64,000 nucleotides of DNA from Neotamlana laminarinivorans (GCF_020523925.1 NZ_JAJAPW010000001.1:434001-498000), one strand, 5' to 3'. Counted from the stretch's first letter, positions 27,294 through 36,754 are shown. The notes: generated from the letters alone by a model not told the origin. Program-made: numbers and translations.

Positions 27294-28418
27294 TTATAGT
27301 AACTTTTTATAAGTTTTTCTACGTTTAGTAATTTTTGGATTAAAATTTTTCCAAATATTTTGAATAGCAATATTGTCTTCCAACTCTGGAGTACGATGGC
27401 AATTTTTTATTCCTCGTTTTTTAAATATTGGGTAATACTCACTAAATAAAATGCCATGAACACCTTTGTTTTGGTAATCTTCACGAATACCTATTAAATA
27501 AAAAACAACATCTTTACTATGTTTTTTTGCATGTAAAATATGTGTAAAACCTAACGGGAATAACTTTCCGTTGGCTTTTTGTAATGCTTCAGAAAAATTA
27601 GGCATTACTATTGAAAACCCTACTAAATCATCATTTGCATCAACTACAAATTTAATATACTCAGGGTTTATAAAACTGATAAATTTCTTTTTAAAATATT
27701 CTTTTTGTACATCGTTAATAGCTACAAATGACGATAATTTAGCGTAAGTTTGGTTAAATAAATCAAACATTTTATCGACATAAGGCATAACATCTTCAGT
27801 TTTTGTGAAATTTAAAGCCTTTAATTTGTAACGCCTTTTAATTAAAGATTGAATTTTTGTAAAATCATCTGGATTTACATCATCAAAAGAAAAAATACTT
27901 TCTCTATAAGATTTCTCTTCTGTATAGTTTTCAGCCTCATAATGTTTTATATAATATGGGTAGTTATACCAAGTAACCATGCTAGAGATGGTTTCAAAAC
28001 CCTCACTCATTACTCCAACTTTATCTAAGTTAGAAAATCCTACGGGGCCTTCTGTGTATTCTAGGTTGTTAGCTTTTCCTATTTCTTCAACTTTTTTTAA
28101 TAAAGCTGAAGAAACTTCCAAATCATCAATAAAATCAAACCAACCAAAACGCATTTTTTTTTGGTTAAGTTCTTTAATTTCTTTCCAATTAATAATGGCT
28201 GCAACACGACCTACAACTTCGTTGTTTTTGTATGCTAAAAATAATCTGGCTTCTGCGTCAAGAAATACAGGATTTATTTTAGTGTCAAAAGATTTCATTT
28301 CTTCACTAATAATAGGAGGGACCCAATATTTTGAGTTTTTGTATAGTTTAAATGGAAATTTTACAAATGTTTTTAAATCCTTTTTAGATTTTACTTCTTT
28401 AAGTGTAATTGTACTCAT
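27294..28418 (-). CDS. large GNAT-superfamily acyltransferase, candidate N-acyltransferase of sulfonolipid synthesis
   Basis: 374 residues. The opening (FVKFPFKLYKNSKYWVPP followed by ARLFLAYKNNEVVGRVAAI) is typical of a family of ~380-residue proteins with a GNAT fold; a second GNAT-like acyl-CoA-binding segment is YLIGIREDYQNKGVHGILF near the C-terminus. As I recall, the Caulobacter ceramide synthase acyltransferase belongs to this general type. Next to a candidate cysteate fatty-acyltransferase, a role in N-acylating capnine is a reasonable inference, not proven. It is transcribed with the outer-membrane protein upstream (gap 24 bases). Confidence 0.75.
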   Translation of the reverse strand: MSTITLKEVKSKKDLKTFVKFPFKLYKNSKYWVPPIISEEMKSFDTKINPVFLDAEARLFLAYKNNEVVGRVAAIINWKEIKELNQKKMRFGWFDFIDDLEVSSALLKKVEEIGKANNLEYTEGPVGFSNLDKVGVMSEGFETISSMVTWYNYPYYIKHYEAENYTEEKSYRESIFSFDDVNPDDFTKIQSLIKRRYKLKALNFTKTEDVMPYVDKMFDLFNQTYAKLSSFVAINDVQKEYFKKKFISFINPEYIKFVVDANDDLVGFSIVMPNFSEALQKANGKLFPLGFTHILHAKKHSKDVVFYLIGIREDYQNKGVHGILFSEYYPIFKKRGIKNCHRTPELEDNIAIQNIWKNFNPKITKRRKTYKKLL

Positions 28419-28442
28419 ATAAATGATTGACGTTATATATAA

Positions 28443-29447
28443 TTAAAAATCAATTTCCTTTTTTTGATTTCGTTTAATAACGTTTTCTTGGTTGTTGTTA
28501 TCTTTATTTTTCTTGTTTTTAACTTTTTTACCGCGTTTCGCTACATCTTTTTTAGAATTTCCATTATCAATTTCTTTATCCTTATGAAAATCAAGTCTAT
28601 AAGATGCGCCAATGGTAGCATTAAAAACAGAGGGGGTGTCTTTAAAATTTGTTGTTACTGCTGCATCAATTTGAAAATCTTTTCCTAATAAATATGCAGC
28701 ACCACCTCTTAATAAGTTATCGGCATAAAAATCGCTTTTTATGCCTTGTGTTTCAGCAAAAATAACCCATTTTGGATTAAATGAATGTGTCAATGTTAAT
28801 ATGTATTGAAAATCAGATTGGTCTGTGCCAATTCTATCCTTTATAAAATTCATTACAAAAACCCATCCGCCAGAAAAATTGTGCTGTGTTGCTATCATAA
28901 TTTTTGGGCTAACACCTTCTACGCCTGCTGTAACATATGGGTTATCTTCAAGATCATAGTTAGCTCCTAAATAAACAGCAACTGCAGGTATTAAAGATTT
29001 CCATTTAAATCTGTTATTAGCTTTCCAGCTGTAAAGGTTTGGTTTTTCTTCTCCAGCATGTTTATAAGGGTCGTAAACCAAATATTTAGCTCCTAATGCT
29101 AAAAATTTAAAATTTCCTCGTTTATCATCAACAGCAAATTCAGAATCAAAAGTTTTTGTATCGCGCTGAAATGTGCCTTCTATATTAATTTCTAATGGCT
29201 CCCATAACAGTCCGTAACGAGCAGCAAAATCAACACCCCAACCTGATACTGAATAAGATGGCGATGGTTCACGTTCTTCTTTAACCATATAAGGACCTAC
29301 TTCAAATTGCGCAACATTTGTTCCTACAGAAAAAGCGCTTCTAGAAACACCTGGGCGATTAGAATTTATAACATCTGTGTATTGGCCATAACTTAATGTG
29401 CTACAACAAATAAATAAGGCTGCTAATAAAGTTTTGTTTAAGTTCAT
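28443..29447 (-). CDS. outer-membrane transporter-like barrel with a lysine-rich tail
   Basis: 334 residues with a signal peptide ending near SYGQ (residue 22). The start of the mature protein (INSNRPGVSRSAF, AQFEVGPYM) and the alternating strands resemble the Phenol_MetA_deg-type putative transporters of PF13557. The barrel seems to end near residue 290 (ATIGASYRLDF); the last ~40 residues are Lys/Asn-rich and disordered, unusual for an outer-membrane protein. It is first in a two-gene operon with the GNAT acyltransferase, so a link to lipid handling is conceivable. No substrate is known. Confidence 0.75.
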   Translation of the reverse strand: MNLNKTLLAALFICCSTLSYGQYTDVINSNRPGVSRSAFSVGTNVAQFEVGPYMVKEEREPSPSYSVSGWGVDFAARYGLLWEPLEINIEGTFQRDTKTFDSEFAVDDKRGNFKFLALGAKYLVYDPYKHAGEEKPNLYSWKANNRFKWKSLIPAVAVYLGANYDLEDNPYVTAGVEGVSPKIMIATQHNFSGGWVFVMNFIKDRIGTDQSDFQYILTLTHSFNPKWVIFAETQGIKSDFYADNLLRGGAAYLLGKDFQIDAAVTTNFKDTPSVFNATIGASYRLDFHKDKEIDNGNSKKDVAKRGKKVKNKKNKDNNNQENVIKRNQKKEIDF

Positions 29448-29554
29448 AATTAAATTGGGGTTGTTTATTGATGCATTTTACAATACGAGTTTCAAATATA
29501 GAGATTTTATAAATTTTTTATCATTATTCAACGTTTTTTAAATGTATAGAATTG

Positions 29555-29562
29555 TATTTTTG
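29555..29562 (+). promoter_or_regulatory. -7 box for the DUF4834 gene
   Basis: TATTTTTG matches TAnnTTTG and lies 17 bases before the ATG at 29579. It argues against the in-frame TTG at 29552 as start, which would be upstream of the transcription start. Confidence 0.5.
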
Positions 29563-29578
29563 TGAAAAAATTATTTCT

Positions 29579-29857
29579 ATGCAATACGCATCGGCAGTTG
29601 GTTTAGTAAGAACAATTTTAATTATTCTATTAATTTATTTTGGAATAAAAATATTGTCACGATTATTTACGCCTTTTTTTCTGAAATTTGTTGCAAAAAA
29701 AGCTGAAGAACGTTTTGGAGGACAATTTTCTCAGTTTCAACAACAAAAGAAACAAAACCCTAAGAAAGAAGGAGAAGTTACTATTGATAAAATGCCAAAA
29801 CCTAAATCTTCAAATAAAAAAGTTGGTGAATACGTCGACTTCGAGGAAATTGATTAA
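29579..29857 (+). CDS. DUF4834 family small membrane protein
   Basis: 92 residues from the ATG at 29579. One membrane helix covers about residues 8-30 (VRTILIILLIYFGIKIL), followed by a basic, low-complexity tail that ends in the acidic VGEYVDFEEID. This pattern fits the Bacteroidota DUF4834 family, which I recall as lying next to YfhO genes. Function unknown. It is 28 bases upstream of the YfhO gene and may be the first gene of that operon. Confidence 0.8.
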   Translation: MQYASAVGLVRTILIILLIYFGIKILSRLFTPFFLKFVAKKAEERFGGQFSQFQQQKKQNPKKEGEVTIDKMPKPKSSNKKVGEYVDFEEID

Positions 29858-29885
29858 TTTTCACATTCATACATAACCTATTTAA

Positions 29886-32321
29886 ATGAATTTTTCTTTT
29901 AAAAAATTACTGCCTCATCTATTAATAATTTCTGGTTTTGTGGTAGTTGCTTTAGCTTATTTTAACCCTGTTTTGCAAGGTAAGACTATATACCAAAACG
30001 ACATTGTTCAGTTTATTGGTATGAGCAAACAACAAAAAGATTACAAAGTAAAAACAGGAGAGGAAACATATTGGACAAACAGTGCGTTTGGTGGCATGCC
30101 AACATATCAATTAGGAGCAAAATACCCACACAATTACATTAAAAAGTTAGATTTAATCTTGCGTTTTTTACCGCGTCCTGCCGACTACCTGTTTTTGTAT
30201 TTACTTAGTTTTTATGTGCTATTATTGGTTTTAAAAGTAGATTTTAAATTAGCAGCCTTGGGCGCTCTAGCTTTTGGGTTTTCAACATATTTAATAATTA
30301 TTTTAGGTGTTGGTCATAATAGTAAAGCACATGCAATTGCTTATATGCCACTAGTTTTAAGTGGTATTTTGTTAGTTTTTCAAAAGAAATATATTGGTGG
30401 TTTTTTACTAACTACAATAGCTATGGGGTTAGAACTGGTTTCTAACCATTTCCAGATGACTTATTACTTAATGTTTTTGGTAATTATTCTTGGTATAGTG
30501 TATTTTATTGATGCCTTTAAAAAGAAAACTTTACCACATTTTTTTAAGTCTGTGGCAATTTTATTTGGGGCTGTTGCTTTATCAATAGCATTAAATGCAA
30601 CAAATATTTTGGCAACACAAGAATATGTAAAAGAAAGTAAACGTGGTAAAAGTGAATTAACAGTAAATGTAGATGGGTCAGATAAAGAAACTACATCTGG
30701 GTTAACTAAAGATTATATAACACAATTTAGTTATGGTTTAGCCGAAACTTTTAATTTGTTTATTCCACGTTTTATGGGTGGTGGCAATGGAGAAAATTTA
30801 GGTAAAGATTCTGCTACTTATGAAGCTGTTAGAAAATTAGGAGCATCTACAACTGAAGCTGCAGAGTTTGCAAAAAGCGCACCAATGTATTGGGGCGATC
30901 AACCCATTGTTGAAGCTCCGGCGTATATTGGCGCTGTGGTGATCTTCTTATTTGTGTTTGCCTTGTTTTTGGTAAAAGGACGGTTAAAATGGTGGCTTGT
31001 TAGTGGTGCAATATTTTCTCTTTTGCTCTCATACGGGAAAAACTTAGGATTTTTAACCAATTTCTTTATCGATTATGTGCCGCTTTATAATAAGTTTAGA
31101 GCTGTAACTTCAATTCAAGTTATTTTAGAATTATGCGTACCTGCATTAGCTATATTTGGTTTGGTGCGTTTGTTTAATAATTTTGAGAAAGATGAAGAAA
31201 AACTAAAAGCATTAAAATATGCTACCGCAATTACAGGTGGTATAGCGCTTATATTTTTATTATTTAAGTCATCGTTGTTTGATTTTGTTGGTGTTAACGA
31301 TGGTTATTATCGCCAAAGTTACGGGCAAGATTTTGTTGATGCTTTAAAAACAGATAGAAAATCCATATTTACAACAGATACTTTACGAAGTTTAGTATTA
31401 GTTATAATTGCGGCGGGCTCTATCTTATGGTATTTAAAAAACAAATTAAAAGAAAAATGGGTAATTACTATTTTTGCTGTATTAATATTATTTGATTTAG
31501 TAGGGGTTGACAGACGCTATGTTAATAACAATGATTTTGTATCGAGTATCGCAATGAACAAACCGTTTGATGCAAACCCAATTGATAAAGAAATATTAAA
31601 AGATAAATCGCATTTTAAGGTTTTCGATTTAGTTTCAGGCCCCTCAAAACCTTCTTATTTTCACAATTCATTAAATGGTTATAATGCTGCAGAATTAAGG
31701 AGATACAGTGAGGTTTTCGATTGGTACGTATCGCAAAATAACATGAACGTGCTTAATATGTTAAACACAAAATATATTATAGCGCAAGATCAAGAAGGAA
31801 ATATGTTTCCTTATAAAAATGATGATGCCAATGGAAATGCTTGGTTTATTAGTAAACTAACACAAGTCCCTTCTGCTAATGTAGAAATTAAATTGTTAGA
31901 TAGTTTAAATAATAAGCAGGAAGCTATTTATTCTAGTCAAGAACAATTGGCTAGTGCTAAAAAAACATATTTAGTTGATTCTCTGTCAACAATACGTTTA
32001 AAAGAAGTAAAGCCTAATTATTTAAAATACGAAAGCAATAATACTAACAATGGTTTTGCTGTATTTTCAGAAATTTACTACCCACATGGTTGGAAAACGT
32101 TTATTGACGGTAAAGAAGTTAATCATGCAAGAGTAGATTATATTCTAAGAGGAATGCATATTCCGAAAGGAAAACATATAATAGAGTTTAAATTTGATCC
32201 TGAAGTTGTAAAAACAGGAAGTAAAATTACTTTAGCAAGTTCTATTTTATTAGTTTTATTAATAATTGGTGGATTATTATTTACATTAAAAACAGCAAAA
32301 AATAATGACAAAACAGCTTAA
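29886..32321 (+). CDS. YfhO family integral membrane protein
   Basis: 811 residues. A dozen or more membrane helices run from residue ~10 to ~560, followed by a periplasmic domain (about 570-780) and a last helix near 785-805. The layout matches the YfhO family, large GT-C-like proteins; the Gram-positive members glycosylate teichoic acids or lipids. Here it is likely a membrane glycosyltransferase using a polyprenyl-linked sugar, acting on an unknown envelope glycan. It overlaps the next gene by 17 bases and leads a putative operon with a GT4 glycosyltransferase and a flippase. Confidence 0.85.
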   Translation: MNFSFKKLLPHLLIISGFVVVALAYFNPVLQGKTIYQNDIVQFIGMSKQQKDYKVKTGEETYWTNSAFGGMPTYQLGAKYPHNYIKKLDLILRFLPRPADYLFLYLLSFYVLLLVLKVDFKLAALGALAFGFSTYLIIILGVGHNSKAHAIAYMPLVLSGILLVFQKKYIGGFLLTTIAMGLELVSNHFQMTYYLMFLVIILGIVYFIDAFKKKTLPHFFKSVAILFGAVALSIALNATNILATQEYVKESKRGKSELTVNVDGSDKETTSGLTKDYITQFSYGLAETFNLFIPRFMGGGNGENLGKDSATYEAVRKLGASTTEAAEFAKSAPMYWGDQPIVEAPAYIGAVVIFLFVFALFLVKGRLKWWLVSGAIFSLLLSYGKNLGFLTNFFIDYVPLYNKFRAVTSIQVILELCVPALAIFGLVRLFNNFEKDEEKLKALKYATAITGGIALIFLLFKSSLFDFVGVNDGYYRQSYGQDFVDALKTDRKSIFTTDTLRSLVLVIIAAGSILWYLKNKLKEKWVITIFAVLILFDLVGVDRRYVNNNDFVSSIAMNKPFDANPIDKEILKDKSHFKVFDLVSGPSKPSYFHNSLNGYNAAELRRYSEVFDWYVSQNNMNVLNMLNTKYIIAQDQEGNMFPYKNDDANGNAWFISKLTQVPSANVEIKLLDSLNNKQEAIYSSQEQLASAKKTYLVDSLSTIRLKEVKPNYLKYESNNTNNGFAVFSEIYYPHGWKTFIDGKEVNHARVDYILRGMHIPKGKHIIEFKFDPEVVKTGSKITLASSILLVLLIIGGLLFTLKTAKNNDKTA

Positions 32322-32712
32322 AACTATAAAAATTATTCACTTAGCCATAAGTCTTGGTGTTATTTTAGCTTATATAATTTTAGGAGATAAAACATATTTT
32401 ACAAATTTTGAAACTCCAAAGGTAAATTCAGACTCATTTATTTTTATGACTATACCGTTAGCGGCCTATTTTATAGCTAATTTTTTATATAAATCTCAAA
32501 TTAAAAAAAATGACAAAACACTTAGCTTAGATCGAAAATTTGCTATTTACCATACGGCAACAATAATGCGATTAGCGGTTTTAGAAGGTGGTGCTTTTTT
32601 AATTTTAATTTTAAAGCCTGAATTGATTCTATTTGGAATACTTATAATTCTTTACATTATTTTTATTAGACCAACTGAAGATCAGTTTAAACGAGATTTT
32701 AATATTAGGTAG
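32305..32712 (+). CDS. small four-helix membrane protein
   Basis: 135 residues with four hydrophobic helices at about 8-28, 46-66, 84-102 and 106-124 and a short charged end. The ATG lies inside the 3' end of the YfhO gene, so translation is probably coupled. I recognise no family. Its location between YfhO and a glycosyltransferase suggests a supporting role in the same envelope pathway. Confidence 0.72.
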   Translation: MTKQLKTIKIIHLAISLGVILAYIILGDKTYFTNFETPKVNSDSFIFMTIPLAAYFIANFLYKSQIKKNDKTLSLDRKFAIYHTATIMRLAVLEGGAFLILILKPELILFGILIILYIIFIRPTEDQFKRDFNIR

Positions 32713-32728
32713 GCTTTAATATTTATTA

Positions 32729-34009
32729 ATGAGCAATAAAAAAGTTCTTATTATAGCCTATTATTGGCCTCCAGCAGGTGGCCCTGGTGTACAACGTTGG
32801 TTAAAATTTGCAAAATACTTGCCGGAATTTAATATAGAGCCTATAGTTTATGTTCCTGAAAATCCAAATTATCCTATAATTGATGAAAGTTTAGTTGCTG
32901 AAGTGCCTAAAGATATAACTGTATTAAAACAGCCAATAAAAGAACCATATACAATTGCAAAATTCTTTTCTAAAAATAAATCTAAAATCATTAGTAAAGG
33001 AATAATTAATGATGATAAAAGTCAAAGTTTTATAGAAAAATTATTGCTTTTTATTCGTGGTAATTTTTTTATTCCAGATGCTAGAAAAAAATGGATAAAA
33101 CCCTCATTTTTATTTATTAAGAACTATTTACTTAAAGAGAAAATAGAAACTATAATAACAACCGGTCCGCCACATAGTTTACACTTAATAGGTTTAAAAT
33201 TAAAACAAGAACTTAATATAAATTGGATTTCAGATTTTCGAGATCCTTGGACAACAATAGGCTATCATAAGCAACTTAATTTGTTGAAATCTTCTGCTAA
33301 AAAACATAAATATTTAGAGCATAAAGTTTTAAATACAGCCGATAAAATAATTGTTACGAGTTTTACTACTAAAAAAGAATTTCAGTCTATTACTAAAAAA
33401 CCTATTAAAGTAATTACTAACGGTTATGATGATGAAAAGATAGATTCTGTAAATTTAGATTCTAAATTTACAATAGCACATATTGGCTCATTACTATCCA
33501 AAAGAAACCCTGAAATATTATGGAAAGTATTAAGTGATTTAGTAGATAAAAACAATGTATTTGCAAAAGATTTACAACTTAATTTTGTTGGCTTATTAAG
33601 TGATAGTGTGTCTGATTCTTTAAGTAAATTTAATTTAAGTAAATTTATAAATAACATAGGTTATGTTTCGCACAATGAGTCAATTATCTATCAAAGAAAA
33701 TCGCAAATTCTTTTGTTAATTGAAATAGATTCTGAAGACACAAAAAGCATTGTTCCAGGAAAGCTTTTTGAATACATGGTTGCTAATAGACCTATTATAG
33801 CTATTGGACCCAAAAAATGGGACGTGGAAAAAATAATTTCGCAAACCAACACTGGTAAATACTTTAGCTATAATGATTACGACTCATTAAAAAAAACTAT
33901 CTTAGAATATTATAGTGCTTTTAAAAACCAACAGTTAAGTATACAGCCAATAGGTTTACAAAAATATCACAGAAAAGCACTTACCAAAGAATTAGCGCGT
34001 TTACTGTAA
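32729..34009 (+). CDS. glycosyltransferase, GT4-type
   Basis: 426 residues. The N-terminus (IIAYYWPPAGGPGVQRWLKFAKYL) is the nucleotide-sugar-side start common in GT4 enzymes of Bacteroidota, followed by TTGPPHSLHLIG. The C-terminal donor-binding half has LFEYMVANRPIIAIGP in place of the usual EX7E motif region. It transfers a sugar from a nucleotide donor, probably to a lipid-linked glycan; donor and acceptor cannot be read. Its TAA overlaps the next ATG by one base, so it is translated together with the flippase. Confidence 0.87.
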   Translation: MSNKKVLIIAYYWPPAGGPGVQRWLKFAKYLPEFNIEPIVYVPENPNYPIIDESLVAEVPKDITVLKQPIKEPYTIAKFFSKNKSKIISKGIINDDKSQSFIEKLLLFIRGNFFIPDARKKWIKPSFLFIKNYLLKEKIETIITTGPPHSLHLIGLKLKQELNINWISDFRDPWTTIGYHKQLNLLKSSAKKHKYLEHKVLNTADKIIVTSFTTKKEFQSITKKPIKVITNGYDDEKIDSVNLDSKFTIAHIGSLLSKRNPEILWKVLSDLVDKNNVFAKDLQLNFVGLLSDSVSDSLSKFNLSKFINNIGYVSHNESIIYQRKSQILLLIEIDSEDTKSIVPGKLFEYMVANRPIIAIGPKKWDVEKIISQTNTGKYFSYNDYDSLKKTILEYYSAFKNQQLSIQPIGLQKYHRKALTKELARLL

Positions 34010-35472
34010 TGGGAGTTGTAGCAAATCAATCGTTTAAAAATATTATTTTAACCTACTTAGGGTTTTTAATAGGAGGGATAAACACTTTGTTTTTATATAC
34101 TCAGTTTTTAAGCACTCAGCAATATGGCATGGTTAATTACATGCTATCGCTTGCAACCGTTTTAACACCGCTAATGGCTTTTGGGGTTCATAATACACTT
34201 ATAAAGTTTTATTCTTCATTCAAAACAAGATCTACACAAAACAGCTTTTTAACTTTAATGCTTTTTTTACCTTTAGTTATAGTAGTTCCTGTTGTAGCAA
34301 TTACATATTTATTTAACGAAACCATAAGTGATTTTCTGGCTGTTAAAAATGAAATTATCAAAGACTACATTTGGCACACTTGTGCTATAGCTATAGCTTT
34401 AGGGTATTTTGAAATCTTTTTTGCCTGGATAAAAGTACAAATGAAAACTGTTTTTGGAACTTTTATGAAAGAAGTTTTTCATAGAGCAGGAGCGATGCTT
34501 TTACTAATATTATTATATTTTAAAGTGGTTAATTTAGACCAGTTCATGATTGGTTTAGTATGCGTATATGTTTCAAAAATGCTCGTAATGAAAATTTACG
34601 CTTTTAGTGTTAAATTTCCAAAAATCACTTTTAAAAAGCTAAATAACTTAATTCCCATTTTAAAATATTCTGTATTAATAATAATTGCGGGTTCTGTTGC
34701 AACTGTTCTTTTAGATATAGATAAGGTAATGATGGGAAGTTATATAAAAATTAAAAATATAGCTTATTACAGTGTTGCTGTATACATAGCTGCTGTAATT
34801 GCTGTGCCACAGCGCGCAATGCATCAAATATTAATGCCACTTTCGGCTAAGTATTTAAATGAAAAGAATTACACTTCACTTAAAAATTTATATCAAAAAA
34901 GCTCGCTTAATTTATTTATAGTTAGTGGTTTTGTGTTTTTGTTAATTGTTCTAAACATTAATGAGCTTTATGAAATAATGCCTAATTCTAATCAATATCA
35001 CACAGGCTTATTTGTATTAATAATAGTTAGTATTTCAAAGCTTTACGATGCCCTTTTAGGCAGCAACAATGCCATTTTATTTAATAGTGATTACTACAGA
35101 GTAGTTTTAACATTTGGCGTAATTTTAGTTACCATTATGATTTTATTAAATATGCTATTCATTCCTAAATTTGGTATAAACGGGGCTGCAATAGCAACAT
35201 TTATAGCTGTGTTTCTGTATAATACAGCTAAAATTATATTTGTTTATAAAAAATTTAAAATATTACCGTTTTCAAAATTTACATTAAAAATAATGTTACT
35301 AATATCAGCTTTTGTATTAGCATTTTATTTTTGGGAGTTTCCGTTTAATCCAATAATAAATATAGCGTGTAAAACTTTTATTGTTTTTATATTATATGTT
35401 TTAATTATTTATAAATTGAATTTTTCAAAAGACATAACAACTGTTTTAAAGCGCTATTTAAAACTTAAGTAA
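34009..35472 (+). CDS. Wzx-type polysaccharide flippase
   Basis: 487 residues with about 14 hydrophobic segments spread evenly over the length and almost no soluble loops, the signature of the MATE/MurJ-like oligosaccharide flippases (Wzx). It would move an undecaprenyl-linked oligosaccharide across the inner membrane. It is the last gene of the operon with the GT4 glycosyltransferase and YfhO. I see no Wzy polymerase in the window; a separate polysaccharide region lies at 50.9-57.4 kb. Confidence 0.87.
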   Translation: MGVVANQSFKNIILTYLGFLIGGINTLFLYTQFLSTQQYGMVNYMLSLATVLTPLMAFGVHNTLIKFYSSFKTRSTQNSFLTLMLFLPLVIVVPVVAITYLFNETISDFLAVKNEIIKDYIWHTCAIAIALGYFEIFFAWIKVQMKTVFGTFMKEVFHRAGAMLLLILLYFKVVNLDQFMIGLVCVYVSKMLVMKIYAFSVKFPKITFKKLNNLIPILKYSVLIIIAGSVATVLLDIDKVMMGSYIKIKNIAYYSVAVYIAAVIAVPQRAMHQILMPLSAKYLNEKNYTSLKNLYQKSSLNLFIVSGFVFLLIVLNINELYEIMPNSNQYHTGLFVLIIVSISKLYDALLGSNNAILFNSDYYRVVLTFGVILVTIMILLNMLFIPKFGINGAAIATFIAVFLYNTAKIIFVYKKFKILPFSKFTLKIMLLISAFVLAFYFWEFPFNPIINIACKTFIVFILYVLIIYKLNFSKDITTVLKRYLKLK

Positions 35473-35494
35473 TAATAGTTATATATAACAGAAA

Positions 35495-35533
35495 ACCTAC
35501 CGAAGCTGCTTTGAGGCAAACTTATCGATAGGT
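35495..35533. other. imperfect inverted repeat between convergent genes
   Basis: ACCTACCGA (35495-35503) and TCGATAGGT (35525-35533) can pair with one mismatch around a 21-base loop that itself holds TTTG...CAAA. It lies between the flippase and a convergent secreted-protein gene. There is no T-tract, so a classic terminator is uncertain. Confidence 0.4.
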
Positions 35534-35557
35534 CTTCCAAACTAACCAACCAAAATT

Positions 35558-36718
35558 TTAAGATCTTCTTCTGCTTGAAGTCGATTTTGTATTATTTCTA
35601 GAGTTCCCTGTGTTTTTTCTTACCGACGAACTTCTATTTTGTGTGCTTTTATTTACAGAACGAGAAGCGGTTGATTTTGTTGCAGTTCTAGAATTATTTC
35701 TAGTATTTGAGCTTCTGATATAATTACGATTATTTGTGCTATTTGGTTTTTGCGAAACCGAATTATTGCCTCTAGTTACCGCTCTAGAATTAGCTCCGTT
35801 TCTGTTATTGTTTGATTTAGTGATAGTTCTAGTTGTTCTTGTAGTAACATTACCATTATTATTTGTTCTAGTTACAGTTCTACTATTTCTTACAACATTA
35901 TTGTTTCGGTTATTGGCATTTCTATTTACTGTTGTATTTCTTCTTGTAACAGTTGTATTATTTCGTGCTATAACATTTCTGTTTCTGTTTGCTTTTGTAT
36001 TAATTTTAGTAATGTTTCTGTTACTTCGGTTCGCGGTAGCATAATTTCTATGTCTAACAATAGCATTACCTCTTCTTGTTGCAACAGCTGTTCTTGGTCT
36101 AAAATTGTTATAAAAAGGTCTGTTATAAACATATCTAACTGGGTTATAAAACTGTCTGTAAGGTCTGTTATAAACTACACAGAAATTTCTTGATGGCACA
36201 ACATAAAACCTGTGCCATGGTCTAAAAACATAACTCCTGTTGTATACGTTTATAAAACCTGAATAATGCGTAAATGTGTTATAGTTATTATAGTGAACAT
36301 ACAGACCGCCTACGCGAGATACATAACCGAAATTATTGTAATATAAATTTATGTTTCCTATTTGGCTAACACGCCCATAATAATCATAATAAACTGGTGT
36401 GTTTTCTATTTGAATAATAGCTCCATATTCATCATATTGCACATAGGCATTATAATCATGCCCAGCGTTAAAGCTCACATTTACATTAGGAGAACCTATT
36501 GATACACTAAAACGGGGGTTATTATGAATTATATTAAAATCGAATTGACCATCACGAAAAACCGAAAATTCAATACCGTTTTCAACAAAAATGATAGAGT
36601 TTGCATAACCATCATAAATTGAAGAATTAGTACTATTTATTTTTGTATTGGTTGTAGCTGCATTAACAGTAAATCCAGACAGGATTAAGGCTGTTATTAA
36701 AAATATAAACTTTCTCAT
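35558..36718 (-). CDS. secreted protein with strand repeats and an Arg/Asn-rich tail
   Basis: 386 residues with a signal peptide (MRKFIFLITALILSGFTVNA). Residues ~40-165 hold repeated units of the form YYDYYGRVSQIGNINLYYNNFG and YVSRVGGLYVHYNNY that probably form beta strands. From ~225 to the end the sequence is low complexity, rich in Arg, Asn, Thr and Ser (for example RTITKSNNNRNG), hence highly basic and disordered. A paralogue lacking the long tail lies at 37611-38108. The promoter region contains a good sigma-54 site. Envelope location and binding to an acidic polymer are inferred; function is unknown. Confidence 0.78.
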   Translation of the reverse strand: MRKFIFLITALILSGFTVNAATTNTKINSTNSSIYDGYANSIIFVENGIEFSVFRDGQFDFNIIHNNPRFSVSIGSPNVNVSFNAGHDYNAYVQYDEYGAIIQIENTPVYYDYYGRVSQIGNINLYYNNFGYVSRVGGLYVHYNNYNTFTHYSGFINVYNRSYVFRPWHRFYVVPSRNFCVVYNRPYRQFYNPVRYVYNRPFYNNFRPRTAVATRRGNAIVRHRNYATANRSNRNITKINTKANRNRNVIARNNTTVTRRNTTVNRNANNRNNNVVRNSRTVTRTNNNGNVTTRTTRTITKSNNNRNGANSRAVTRGNNSVSQKPNSTNNRNYIRSSNTRNNSRTATKSTASRSVNKSTQNRSSSVRKNTGNSRNNTKSTSSRRRS

Positions 36719-36754
36719 AATTGTTTGTTTTTAATATGTTACACATTGTTATAA

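Noticed and set aside
28464-28688. Plus-strand frame opposite the lysine-rich tail of the outer-membrane protein
   Set aside because: It is an antisense shadow of a Lys/Asn-rich coding region giving a Phe/Ile-rich product without any start context.
35736-36044. Long plus-strand frame opposite the Arg/Asn-rich tail
   Set aside because: It is the complement of low-complexity coding DNA and yields a Leu/Val-only protein; the minus-strand gene with a signal peptide is the real one.
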